This document shows, piece by piece, positions 27,868-38,768 of a DNA stretch of 64,000 bases (position 1 is the first letter of the stretch; the number at the start of each line of letters is the position of its first letter). A model generated the notes under the pieces. It saw only the letters and a list, made by a program, of their open reading frames with translations. It was not told where the DNA came from and ran no database searches. Both the position numbers and the translations under genes were made by a program. Source of the stretch: Rheinheimera oceanensis (GTDB lineage: Bacteria; Pseudomonadota; Gammaproteobacteria; Enterobacterales; Alteromonadaceae); assembly GCF_018831085.1 (NCBI RefSeq), contig NZ_JAGPNM010000007.1, forward strand, positions 125,579-189,578, given 5' to 3'.

Positions 27868-28490
27868 TCGGTTGTCGCCCTGGGTGTTAATGTTAACAAG
27901 TAATTTACCAAATCATTAAATTGCTGCTGTGACGATACTGCACTGATATTAACCAGATATTTATCATTAATAATAAAACTGGGAACTGAGCGCACAGCAG
28001 CTTGCTCAATAGCCTGATCAAAATCGGCCACCATAGCCGTAACCGGCATACTATCGAAATTAGCGTCAAACTGCCTGGCGGTTACTCCGGCTTTGCTAAA
28101 CAGGGCTTGCAATGCTGCCCTGTCTGCCGGCGGCTGGCGCTGCTGATGAATTTGAGTAAACAGTAAAGGGGTAAACTGTTCGTCAACGTTAAGTGATACG
28201 GCCATGGCATGAGCGCGTTGTACCGCTGGCGCCATTTTGCCACCGTGAAAAGATACCGGTATTTTTTCCACCTTGATACCGGCAGGCAAAGCCTGCTTCA
28301 GTTCTGCAACTATGGGTTCAAAGTTATAGCAAAACGGGCAGTAATAAGAGAAAAACTCTACTACCTTGCTATTGGTACTTTGAGTTGTATTAAGCACCTG
28401 ATAGTGCTCGCCTTCATTAAATGTGTTGCTGGCATTAGCAAAACTGGCACTGAGCAACAGGGTAAAAGCAAGAAATAGTTGTTTCATCAT
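27864..28490 (-). CDS. Periplasmic thiol:disulfide interchange protein (DsbA-like)
   Basis: A 208-residue DsbA-type protein with a signal peptide ending at SFANAS. The active site is CPFC (Cys51 to Cys54), preceded by EFFSYY as in DsbA, and the cis-Pro loop is SVPSFIIN. In mature length it fits DsbA, though CPFC replaces the CPHC of E. coli, which should make it less oxidising. It is the first gene of a coupled pair with the FrnE-like protein, an uncommon neighbour for DsbA. It may be one of several DsbA proteins in this genome. Confidence 0.85.
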   Translation of the reverse strand: MMKQLFLAFTLLLSASFANASNTFNEGEHYQVLNTTQSTNSKVVEFFSYYCPFCYNFEPIVAELKQALPAGIKVEKIPVSFHGGKMAPAVQRAHAMAVSLNVDEQFTPLLFTQIHQQRQPPADRAALQALFSKAGVTARQFDANFDSMPVTAMVADFDQAIEQAAVRSVPSFIINDKYLVNISAVSSQQQFNDLVNYLLTLTPRATTE

Positions 28491-28569
28491 GTATCCAAAG
28501 CAGTAAATAATACTAAAACGCTATCACAGCACAGGCTGACAACCAAGCCAGGCTGCTACAAAAGTGCAT

Positions 28570-29439
28570 TTAATTAAGCTTAGCGGCAAGATAATCTACC
28601 AATACCCGTACCTTAGCAGATAAATGCCGGTTTTGCGGGTATATCGCCCAGATACCGTCATCCGGCTGGCGTAGCTGGTTTAGTACAGCCCGCAGCTCAC
28701 CGCTCTGTAATTTATTGCTCACGTAGTAATCCGGTAGTTGCACCAGCCCGAGGCCTTTTAGTGCTGCATCCATCAATGCTACGCCGCTGTTACAGACTAT
28801 ACGGCCCTGTGGTTTAAATTGTACCAATTTGCCCTGTTGCATAAAACGCCATTGTGCCACGGTGCCGGTTAAGCACTGGTGTTGTGCAAGATCAGCCAGG
28901 CTTTGTGGTGTACCGTACTTAGCTAAATAGGCCGGTGAAGCGACTACATACTGAGTGCGGCTTGCCAGTTTTCGGGCGATAAGGCTGGAGCTTTCCAGCG
29001 TGCCTAGCCTGATGGCTAAATCAAAGCCGCCCTGAATTAAATCCAGCTTGTTATTGGTTAGCTGTAAGTCCAGCTCTGTGTCGGGGTATTGCTGCATAAA
29101 GTTATGCAGCAACGGGGCTATACGGGTTTCGCCGTAAAATACCGGCGCGGTAAGTTTAATCTGGCCGCGCGGGGTGGCTTTTAAGTTAGCCAGAGTGCGG
29201 TTGGCCTCTTCTAAACTGGCAACTAAATGCCGGCAATGCTGTAAATAGAGTAAGCCTTCTTCGGTTAAGCTAACACTGCGGGTACTGCGATACAGCAGTT
29301 TTATCGCCAGGGTAGCTTCAAGTTCAGCAATATTGCGGCTTACCTGGGCTACAGAAATACCCAGTTGCTTTGCCGCTTTGGTAAAGCTTTGCAGTTCTGC
29401 TACTGCCACAAATTCGCTAATGCCAATCCATTGTTTCAA
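28570..29439 (-). CDS. LysR family transcriptional regulator
   Basis: A 289-residue LysR-type regulator with an N-terminal winged helix-turn-helix (residues 6-65, with AVAELQSFTKAAKQLGIS and SRNIAELE) and a C-terminal effector-binding domain. It is transcribed away from the frmA-frmB formaldehyde genes and separated from them by 370 bp, part of which is the palindromic repeat copy B. Divergent LysR genes usually control their neighbour, so it may respond to formaldehyde or a related aldehyde, but other LysR regulators of frmA are known only by context. Target is inferred. Confidence 0.88.
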   Translation of the reverse strand: MKQWIGISEFVAVAELQSFTKAAKQLGISVAQVSRNIAELEATLAIKLLYRSTRSVSLTEEGLLYLQHCRHLVASLEEANRTLANLKATPRGQIKLTAPVFYGETRIAPLLHNFMQQYPDTELDLQLTNNKLDLIQGGFDLAIRLGTLESSSLIARKLASRTQYVVASPAYLAKYGTPQSLADLAQHQCLTGTVAQWRFMQQGKLVQFKPQGRIVCNSGVALMDAALKGLGLVQLPDYYVSNKLQSGELRAVLNQLRQPDDGIWAIYPQNRHLSAKVRVLVDYLAAKLN

Positions 29440-30928
<1,489 letters not shown>

Positions 30929-30950
30929 TTAAGATCGGTTGAGTCAGGAC

Positions 30951-31047
30951 GGATTACAACACCCGCCCTGGCTCGCCACAGCAACTCGCCCTAATGCCTA
31001 CGGCAGGGCTCAGACACTCTGTGGCGACCAGAACGGGGTTCTAATCC
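30951..31047 (+). repeat. Dispersed palindromic element, copy C (shortest complete copy)
   Basis: A 97-bp imperfect palindrome between frmA and frmB. Outer arms GGATTA and TAATCC, then CAACACCCG against CGGGGTT, then TCGCCACAG against CTGTGGCGA, enclose a loop of about 35 bases that contains GGGCTCAGACA. It has the same orientation as copy B and shares most of its arms with it. The transcript of the frm operon must pass through it unless it acts as an attenuator. Confidence 0.88.
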
Positions 31048-31077
31048 TCTCTATCGGACATCTGAAGGACACCCATT

Positions 31078-31938
31078 ATGACGGCATCCGAGACAATGAA
31101 ATTAACCAAAGTCAGCGAGCAGCTTTGTTTTGGTGGCAAACAAGTTCGTTTTACTCATACATCAACGGTACTGAGCTGCGATATGCAGTTCTCAGTATTT
31201 TTACCGCCGCAGACAGAAACACAGGCTGTACCTGCGCTGTATTGGCTATCGGGTTTAACTTGTACTGACGAAAACTTTTCGGCCAAAGCCGGCGCGCAGC
31301 GTATTGCGGCTGAGCTGGGTATAGCGCTGATAATACCCGACACCAGCCCGCGCGGTGACGGCGTACCGGACGATGCAGATGGCGCTTACGACTTTGGCCT
31401 GGGCGCCGGGTTTTATGTTAACGCCACGCGCGAGCCATTCGCTAAGCATTACCGTATGTACGACTATATTGTCAGTGAATTACCGCAGTTGCTTGAAGCT
31501 GAACTGCCGTTATCGGCCAAACGTGCTATTAGTGGCCATTCGATGGGTGGCCATGGTGCTTTAGTGATAGGCCTGCGTAACCCGCAGCGTTATAGCAGTA
31601 TGTCGGCATTTTCACCGATTTGTAACCCGGTAAACTGCCCCTGGGGTATTAAAGCTTTTAGCGGTTATCTGGGCGAAGATAAAAGCCAATGGCAGCAATA
31701 TGATGCATCTTTGCTGCTAAGTGGCGCGAAAAATCCGCTACCGCTATTGGTTGATCAAGGTACGGCAGACAGTTTTTACCCTGAGCAACTGCGCACTGAA
31801 AGCTTAATTGCTGCGGCTAAGCAAAGCGGCGCACAAGCAGATATTCGTATGCAGGCCGGCTATGACCACAGCTACTATTTTATCGCCAGCTTTATAGAAC
31901 AGCATCTGCATTTTCATGCGAAGTACCTGATTGGTTGA
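31078..31938 (+). CDS. frmB: S-formylglutathione hydrolase
   Basis: A 286-residue esterase-D-like hydrolase that splits S-formylglutathione to formate and glutathione, completing formaldehyde detoxification. The nucleophile Ser155 lies in GHSMGGHGA; an Asp in LVDQGTAD and a His in AGYDHSYYF complete the triad. SGLTCTDENF is the family's early motif. The ATG follows GAAGGAC. Separated from frmA by 149 bp, of which 97 are the palindromic element. Confidence 0.95.
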   Translation: MTASETMKLTKVSEQLCFGGKQVRFTHTSTVLSCDMQFSVFLPPQTETQAVPALYWLSGLTCTDENFSAKAGAQRIAAELGIALIIPDTSPRGDGVPDDADGAYDFGLGAGFYVNATREPFAKHYRMYDYIVSELPQLLEAELPLSAKRAISGHSMGGHGALVIGLRNPQRYSSMSAFSPICNPVNCPWGIKAFSGYLGEDKSQWQQYDASLLLSGAKNPLPLLVDQGTADSFYPEQLRTESLIAAAKQSGAQADIRMQAGYDHSYYFIASFIEQHLHFHAKYLIG

Positions 31939-31999
31939 TAAAATCTGCTGCAATGCCTGATTGAGCCCGGCATAATACTTTTTAGCCGGAACCGTTGAG

Positions 32000-32085
32000 C
32001 GCCCGGACGGCGCGAATCGAGCTCCCAGGGATGGGTTTACGGCGTGTTCCGGTAAAAATGTATGGCGCCGGGCGATAAAGCCCGC
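32000..32085. other. Structured spacer downstream of frmB
   Basis: Outer inverted repeat CGCCCGG (32000-32006) with CCGGGCG (32068-32074), enclosing smaller hairpins such as CCCA-GGGA-TGGG, followed by CGGGC-GATAAA-GCCCG. Only one copy is in this window. It could be a terminator or a repeat family member; I cannot decide. Confidence 0.45.
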
Positions 32086-32186
32086 GTTTGCGTACTAATC
32101 TGTTCCGTCAAAAGCTGGTTTAATATCGTCAAGTACTGGCATAATCGGCTAAGTTTGCTGTATTGGCCCGCATTAAGGAGAGCTGT

Positions 32187-32600
32187 ATGAGCTACGATAA
32201 CAACAATATTTTTGCCAAAATTCTGCGCGGTGAAATCCCCAGCTTTAAAGTGTACGAAGATGATTACACCCTGGCTTTTATGGATATTATGCCGCAGGCC
32301 GACGGCCATACGCTGGTGATCCCCAAATTTGCTGCCGAAACTTTGCTGGATATTCCCGCTGACGAGCTGGCGCATACGATGACCACAGTGCAAAAAGTGA
32401 TGTCGGCGCTTAAATCTACGCTGGGAGTAGAAGGTGTAGTGTTGCTGCAGCTAAATGGCACCGCTGCGGGGCAAACCGTACCGCACCTGCATTTTCACTT
32501 AATTCCGGAGCATTTAAGTAAATTATCCGGCCATGGTGCGGCAATGGGCGATATGGAAAAAATAAAAGCACTGGCAGAGAAAATCAGCCAGGCACTCTGA
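32187..32600 (+). CDS. HIT family nucleotide hydrolase/transferase
   Basis: A 137-residue histidine-triad protein. The triad HLHFHLIP is near residue 97, after NGTAAGQTVP. The N-terminal IFAKILRGEIPSFKVYEDD block is typical of HIT proteins that hydrolyse adenosine phosphoramidates or related nucleotides. AAGGAG lies seven bases before the ATG. The mean length of bacterial HIT proteins is about 115-140, so it is complete. The substrate is unknown. Confidence 0.92.
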   Translation: MSYDNNNIFAKILRGEIPSFKVYEDDYTLAFMDIMPQADGHTLVIPKFAAETLLDIPADELAHTMTTVQKVMSALKSTLGVEGVVLLQLNGTAAGQTVPHLHFHLIPEHLSKLSGHGAAMGDMEKIKALAEKISQAL

Positions 32601-32621
32601 TTTTATCAAGAGCTATATACA

Positions 32622-32647
32622 GTAAGGGCGGCATTTTGCCGCCTTAC
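32622..32647. terminator. Shared terminator of HIT and VOC genes
   Basis: A stem GTAAGG-CGGCA with TGCCG-CCTTAC (one bulged G) and a TTT loop between two convergent genes. The VOC gene's stop codon lies at its edge. Confidence 0.65.
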
Positions 32648-33037
32648 TTAAACACTTCGCTGCAGTAAATCCCACTTATTGCCATATAAGTCTTCAAATA
32701 CCACTACGGTAGCATAAGGCTCTTGTCGTGGCGTTTCGTGAAATACCACACCTGCAGCCTGCATTGCATGGTAATCTCGCCAGAAATCGTCGGTTTGCAA
32801 AAACAGCCATACCCGGCCACCGGCCTGATCACCCACAGCTGACAGCTGCTTTTCGTTACTGGCTTTGGCCAGCAGCAAGGCAGTGCCACCGCTGTTTTTC
32901 GGTGCCACCTGTACCCAGCGTTTACCTGCGCCAAGGTTGGTATCTTCCAGTAAATCAAAGCCCAATTTCCGGGTGTAAAAAGCTATAGCCTCGTCATAGT
33001 CGGTTACCAGTAAAGCTACGTTTGAAATTGCTGCCAT
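32648..33037 (-). CDS. VOC/glyoxalase-like protein
   Basis: A 129-residue vicinal-oxygen-chelate fold protein. The motif YDEAIAFYTRKLGFDLLEDT starts the first beta-alpha-beta unit, and DLYGNKWDLLQ ends the second. Single-domain glyoxalase/bleomycin-resistance type, likely acting as a dimer on a small metal-chelated substrate that cannot be named. The ATG at 33035-33037 has AGAGA upstream and is preferred over the longer open frame starting at 33100. Confidence 0.88.
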   Translation of the reverse strand: MAAISNVALLVTDYDEAIAFYTRKLGFDLLEDTNLGAGKRWVQVAPKNSGGTALLLAKASNEKQLSAVGDQAGGRVWLFLQTDDFWRDYHAMQAAGVVFHETPRQEPYATVVVFEDLYGNKWDLLQRSV

Positions 33038-33190
33038 AATTATCTCTGTTAGTGCAAAACGCCGATCCTGCCTGCCAGTGCATAGCAAAACAAGCCACAA
33101 AGGCAGATTTTAACTTGAGATCATGCTGTTTTGTGCTTAAGGTAGCCGCCAATATCTTTGCCCTATGTACCGCAACAAGGTTTGCCGTTT

Positions 33191-35170
33191 ATGCGATTTG
33201 CCTTTTCACTGCTTTTTTCTGCAATGTTACTGACCGGCTGCGCTTTAGCACCGGCATCAGCACCAAAGTCTGGTTTAACCTTAAGCCTGCTCCATATTAA
33301 CGACACCCATTCGCAGTTTGATGCCAGCCCGGCCAGCGTGAAAGATGCTTCCGGCAAGCCGGTTTATACCTATATTGGTGGCCACCCGCGCTTGTTAACC
33401 AAAGCGCAGCAGCTACGTATGCAGGCAGCGCAAGATGGCGTACCCGCTTTGTTTTTGCATGGTGGGGATGCGTTTAAAGGCAGCGCATATTTTGAGTTGT
33501 TTGAGCAACGTATTAACATTGACGTGTTAAACCGGATGAATATCGACGCCATGGCACTGGGTAACCATGAGTTTGATATAGGTTTAACCAAGCTGGCCGA
33601 CTTTATTGATAAGGTTAATTTCCCTGTTCTGGCCGCTAATATTGATACTACTGCCGAACCGCTGCTGGCTGACAGCCAGAATCTGAAACCATACAGTTTA
33701 TTTGTGCTTGCTCACAACCAACTCACGCCGGTAAGCAGCGTTGCTGATGCAGCGGGGCGGGCAGTGGTCGCAGTATTTGGCCTGGCGCTGGAGGATATGC
33801 GTGCTATAGCCCCTGATACCGGCGCTGTGGTGTTTAGCAATGAAATACAAAGCGCCCAGCACACTGTAGATGCTTTAACGGCACAAGGCGTGCAGCATAT
33901 TATTGCACTGACCCATTTGGGCCATCAGCGTGACTTAGCGCTGGCCGGTGCCGTTAATGGCATAGATGCCATAGTGGGAGGCCATTCACACAGCCTGTTG
34001 GGCGATTTCCGGCACTGGTATTTAGGGGCACAGCGGCCTTATGCCGAAATAGTGACTAACCCGGATGGTAAAGGCCAAACCTGTGTAGTGCAGGCCGGTC
34101 AGTTTGCGCAGGCCGTAGGTCAGGCCAGGCTTGAGTTTAACAACGCCGGCAAGCTGATAAGCTGCGCCGGGCAGAATACTTTACTGGCAAGCACAGATTA
34201 TTTCAGCTCTGCACTGCGCGATAAACCAAGCCGCTTTAGTGCAGCTAAACAAACTAAGACAGAGCGTTATATTGCCAGCCTGCCGCGCACAGCTATTGTG
34301 CAGGAGGATAAAGCGTTACGCACTTTGCTGGATAGCCAATACTTACCGGCTGTGCAGCAAGCCTATGGTGGCGTAATAAATGCCACTGAAGCTGAAATAC
34401 TGCATGTGCGCCTGCCGGGTTCAGCAGGCAGCGATAGCCATGGCTCTGTGCTGGCCGGACATATTGCTGATGGCATGCTGGCATATGTTAATCAGAGCGC
34501 CATACAAAACCTGATCCAGCGACCGGTGCAACTGGCACTAATTGGTGCGGGTAATATTCGAGCGCCGTTATCAGCAGGTGAAATACGTGAGGGCAATATC
34601 CGTTTAGAGGTACTGCCGTTTGACAGCCCGCTTAGCGTGCTTAGCATTAGTGGTGCAGATTTAACAGCCTTGCTAACTGATATTATCAGCCAGTCTGTTG
34701 CGCCCGGTGCCCATACCGGTAAGTTTCCTTATGTTGCGGGTATACGTTATGTGGCAAAACAAACCGGGCCTGATACCGCAGAGTTAACTGTACTGGATAT
34801 AAAACAGGATGGTGTCTGGCAAGCGGTTAGCGCCCGGCAGCAATACAATATGGTAACTACCAGCTATCTGGCCGATGGCAACGACGGTTGGCAAGTGTTG
34901 CAGCAATTGCAGGCAAAACAGAGTGACCGGCAGGATATAATATTACGCCACCAGCAGCCCCGGCTGTATCCGGTGGCAAGGGTTGAAGCAGTACAAGACA
35001 GCAGCGGGGCGCAGTCGTTTAGTGCCCGTTATCGCAATGGCGGCGTATTGCCATGTAAAGCGGAAGGGGTAGATTGCAAAGTCGCTGCACAGGCCTTTAT
35101 TGATTATCTGAAAGCCAACCCGCAGTTATGGCAGCAAAAGCGTGAGCCAACGGTAACGTTGCTAAAATAA
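33191..35170 (+). CDS. 5'-nucleotidase/UshA-like lipoprotein
   Basis: A 659-residue bifunctional UshA-type phosphatase. The N-terminus is a lipoprotein signal peptide with lipobox LLTGC. The metallophosphatase domain (residues about 35-330) carries HINDTHSQFD, GGDAFKGS, GNHEFDIG, LTHLGHQRD and GGHSHSLLG, the full set of metal-binding motifs. The C-terminal nucleotide-binding domain has LIGAGNIRAPLSAGEIREG and YLADGNDGW. It should dephosphorylate extracellular nucleotides or sugar nucleotides in the outer periplasm. The ATG at 33191 gives the signal peptide; the frame is open slightly earlier. Confidence 0.9.
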   Translation: MRFAFSLLFSAMLLTGCALAPASAPKSGLTLSLLHINDTHSQFDASPASVKDASGKPVYTYIGGHPRLLTKAQQLRMQAAQDGVPALFLHGGDAFKGSAYFELFEQRINIDVLNRMNIDAMALGNHEFDIGLTKLADFIDKVNFPVLAANIDTTAEPLLADSQNLKPYSLFVLAHNQLTPVSSVADAAGRAVVAVFGLALEDMRAIAPDTGAVVFSNEIQSAQHTVDALTAQGVQHIIALTHLGHQRDLALAGAVNGIDAIVGGHSHSLLGDFRHWYLGAQRPYAEIVTNPDGKGQTCVVQAGQFAQAVGQARLEFNNAGKLISCAGQNTLLASTDYFSSALRDKPSRFSAAKQTKTERYIASLPRTAIVQEDKALRTLLDSQYLPAVQQAYGGVINATEAEILHVRLPGSAGSDSHGSVLAGHIADGMLAYVNQSAIQNLIQRPVQLALIGAGNIRAPLSAGEIREGNIRLEVLPFDSPLSVLSISGADLTALLTDIISQSVAPGAHTGKFPYVAGIRYVAKQTGPDTAELTVLDIKQDGVWQAVSARQQYNMVTTSYLADGNDGWQVLQQLQAKQSDRQDIILRHQQPRLYPVARVEAVQDSSGAQSFSARYRNGGVLPCKAEGVDCKVAAQAFIDYLKANPQLWQQKREPTVTLLK

Positions 35171-35176
35171 CGGAAA

Positions 35177-35197
35177 TGGGGAAGATATTCTGCCCCA
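35177..35197. terminator. Weak hairpin between nucleotidase and toxin remnant
   Basis: Stem TGGGG-AGA with TCT-CCCCA (one mismatch) directly after the nucleotidase stop. On the minus side it is followed by TTTCCGTTATTTT. May end both convergent transcripts. Confidence 0.45.
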
Positions 35198-35199
35198 GC

Positions 35200-35437
35200 C
35201 TAGAGTAGTTCGAAATCTGTATAGGCTAGATTATCAGACATTATCTCCTGCCTCTTACACCACGATTTTGGCTTATATCGTAAGCTGCGCCAGCGATTCC
35301 TTTACAAAATCGGTCCATGGTGTGCACCGCAACGCATCCAGCTTTCAACACGGCGTACAACATTTTCACATCTATTTGTTTCAGATCGACACTGGTAGAT
35401 GCATGCCTTATATATCTCAAGATGTACATATTTAGAT
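35200..35437 (-). pseudogene. Displaced toxin C-terminal tail plus truncated immunity start
   Basis: On the minus strand, about 36 codons ending at 35241 read GIAGAAYDISQNRGVRGRR and a stop, matching the last residues of the protein encoded at 35803-36861 (TGAGVIYDKSSNFSSRGRR): YD.S.N and RGRR align, and both are followed by the same stop/start overlap. Here the TAA overlaps an ATG that opens a 13-codon frame ending at 35200. In the upstream copy the TGA overlaps the ATG of a complete 122-residue membrane protein. This is the pattern left when a toxin tip and its immunity gene are duplicated and decay. Beyond about 35350 no similarity is visible; the rest up to 35437 is unassigned. Confidence 0.6.
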
Positions 35438-35806
35438 TTACGGAAAAGTTTCTACGTACCAAACACATACAACAATAAAGAGAATGCCGGACAACATTAG
35501 CCACAGAGCCAGGGTTTTGTCTTTGGATGTGGCAAGCTCTTTGAGTAGATAAGGATCAATTAGCATGGTATTTTTTCCCCAGAACGAAGCTGGCAATACC
35601 AGCTTCATTGCATACGTCACAACACGCCAACCAGGGCCATCCCAATCACTAATAGTGTCTTTGTTTAATACTTTTAATTTTTTCTCCAATGGTCTCATGC
35701 TAACTTGCGCAAATATAAGCCAAGAGAGAAAAAAATTAATCATAAACGCAAACATTATAATGGTCGCAATGAACATAATATCGTCAGGTGTAGCGGTTGA
35801 AATCAT
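35438..35806 (-). CDS. Two-helix membrane protein, candidate immunity protein
   Basis: A 122-residue protein with membrane segments at about residues 10-33 and 98-118 and a charged middle. It has no recognised family. Its ATG overlaps the stop of the 352-residue candidate toxin by four bases (ATGA). Small membrane proteins coupled this way to proteins with hydrophobic, glycine-rich C-termini are often immunity proteins against pore-forming effectors. That role is an inference, not shown by sequence. Confidence 0.65.
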   Translation of the reverse strand: MISTATPDDIMFIATIIMFAFMINFFLSWLIFAQVSMRPLEKKLKVLNKDTISDWDGPGWRVVTYAMKLVLPASFWGKNTMLIDPYLLKELATSKDKTLALWLMLSGILFIVVCVWYVETFP

Positions 35807-36861
35807 CTCCTGCCTCTGGATGAAAAGTTTGAACTTTTATCGTAAATTACGCCAGCACCGGTTTTGGCTGCGGAATTAACATACTTAGCTGAGTAATAAC
35901 CGGCAGCTAGTGCTGTTAAGCCAGCTCCAGCTAAAATTACCCACCCAGCTGGCGTCCATCCCAATGCTATACCAACTTTTGTCATTGCAGCTGCAGTTGA
36001 TGCAAAAGCAATTTGTGCTGTATAAGCGCCTGCGGCAGTACTAGCGCCAAAGCCAGTAATTTCCTGCACTGCAACTCTATGATAATCCTGTCCCTGGTGT
36101 TTAGCATCTGCTACGTTATAAGCTCGGATTCCTGCATCAAGCAGGATTACACTATTTCCCAAATATGTTGCTCGTGTAGACATATTCCTTAATGTCTTCA
36201 CGTCGGCTGATTTCGTTACTTCAAGTTTGGCAACTGTAGATTGATTTAGCCGGCCAGAACGGGCAATGTTAGTTCCTCTATTTACATTTGCTACTGCGCC
36301 TCGTGCTCTGGGAGACTTAAAATTGGTTAGATGCCGTTGGAGTTGATATTCAAATGTTTGCTGCAGTTTTGCGTGTTGGATTCTGGCTAACTGTTCCAGT
36401 CTCAATATTTCAGCTCTGCCAGCGCCACTTTTTCTTGCGTCATATATCTGCAGTAAAATTTTTTCATACTTTGACATGCTTTCCATTAAGCCATTTCTGC
36501 TTGACGCAAGAGTACCCGCTAAGGCTCCACTTAACGTTATGCCATCTTCTTTCAGGTATGGATAAATATGTTCATCGTACATCGCAGCCAGCGCAAGAGT
36601 ATTATCTGAACCAATACTTTCTACTGTATGGCCGATAATTTCACGCTGTTGTAGCGGAATAGTGCACATTTGGCTATAAAAGTCGTGAGTATCAGCCTGG
36701 CCTGCGTTTAACATATATGGCTGATAAGGCAGAAGAATATCATCAACAATACTTTTGTTATTGCGATAAAACTGCTGCTGCCAGTCTTTATTTGCAAACG
36801 CAGAATTGGCGAATAAAGAGCTGGTATGTTGTGGTCGGGTATTAAGAAGAATTTCAGCCAT
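35803..36861 (-). CDS. Candidate pore-forming toxin/effector with hydrophobic glycine-rich C-terminus
   Basis: A 352-residue protein without a signal peptide. Residues 1-170 are soluble and helical (for example SKYEKILLQIYDARKSGAG). From about residue 255 there are two long Ala/Gly-rich hydrophobic stretches, GASTAAGAYTAQIAFASTAA and PAGWVILAGAGLTALAAGYY, which resemble the membrane-inserting hairpins of effector-type pore formers. The tail ends in SSRGRR. GC is lower than in flanking genes. No VgrG, PAAR, RHS or two-partner system is adjacent, so a secretion route is not visible. Immunity candidate overlaps its stop. Family not recognised. Confidence 0.6.
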   Translation of the reverse strand: MAEILLNTRPQHTSSLFANSAFANKDWQQQFYRNNKSIVDDILLPYQPYMLNAGQADTHDFYSQMCTIPLQQREIIGHTVESIGSDNTLALAAMYDEHIYPYLKEDGITLSGALAGTLASSRNGLMESMSKYEKILLQIYDARKSGAGRAEILRLEQLARIQHAKLQQTFEYQLQRHLTNFKSPRARGAVANVNRGTNIARSGRLNQSTVAKLEVTKSADVKTLRNMSTRATYLGNSVILLDAGIRAYNVADAKHQGQDYHRVAVQEITGFGASTAAGAYTAQIAFASTAAAMTKVGIALGWTPAGWVILAGAGLTALAAGYYSAKYVNSAAKTGAGVIYDKSSNFSSRGRR

Positions 36862-36964
36862 GACAATGTCCTTATCGGTAAATTATGCCGATTTTAAAAC
36901 GTTGTTATAGCTTCGGCAATATCTATTTACATTTAGTTATCTATATATTGCAGAATTAATCACG

Positions 36965-37393
36965 TTAACGTTTAAATTTGGTTTCTAAAATAACCGACGA
37001 ATTAGTGCGCTCTACACCGTCTAAATTACCAATATCGTCCAGAATATGGCTGAGCTGTTCGGTGCTTTGTGCCTGCACTATGGCGATAAGATCGTACTCA
37101 CCGCTGATGGCGTACAGTGCTGAAACCTGGGCAATTTGCTTTAGCTCAATATTGGTTTTGGCGGTGAGTTTTTGCCGCACTTTAATGCTGACATGCGCTG
37201 ATACCAGCGACGCCAGATAGTCCTCACCGTAATCTACCGAGTAGCCTTTAATCACGCCGCTTTGTTCCAGTTTGGCAATGCGGGTTTGTACGGTAGAGCG
37301 GGACAGGTCCAGCATGCGTGCCAGATCGGAAATACTGGCGCGGGCATTGTGCTTCAGTACAGCGAGTAGCTTTTCATCTTCCTTGCTTATCAT
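36965..37393 (-). CDS. Lrp/AsnC family transcriptional regulator
   Basis: A 142-residue Lrp-type regulator. The N-terminal helix-turn-helix (ISKEDEKLLAVLKHNAR, then SISDLARMLDLSRSTVQTRI) is followed by the RAM effector-binding fold (VSAHVSIKV, YAISGEYDLIAIVQA). The ATG at 37391-37393 has AAGG upstream and gives the usual length; the frame is open to 37546 but only into the neighbour's promoter region. It is divergent from astC, so it probably senses an amino acid and controls the arginine-catabolism genes or itself. Confidence 0.9.
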   Translation of the reverse strand: MISKEDEKLLAVLKHNARASISDLARMLDLSRSTVQTRIAKLEQSGVIKGYSVDYGEDYLASLVSAHVSIKVRQKLTAKTNIELKQIAQVSALYAISGEYDLIAIVQAQSTEQLSHILDDIGNLDGVERTNSSVILETKFKR

Positions 37394-37410
37394 TTTGCTA
37401 ACCTTTTCCG

Positions 37411-37426
37411 TTGAATTGCAATTCAA
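37411..37426. promoter_or_regulatory. ArgR-box-like perfect palindrome
   Basis: TTGAATTGCAATTCAA, a perfect 16-bp palindrome containing TGAAT-N4-ATTCA, the core of the ArgR box. It lies 18 bp upstream of the Lrp-type regulator start and 134 bp before astC. A second, adjacent box that ArgR normally uses is not clear. Confidence 0.65.
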
Positions 37427-37523
37427 GCTTGTTAAATTGTCGATAATGGTACTGCAATGTGGCAGTGGTGAGCAATATAATAGGGTTAAATTTATCCGAG
37501 CCAGCCAACGTTTATCCCGATAA

Positions 37524-38765
<1,242 letters not shown>

Positions 38766-38768
38766 ATC

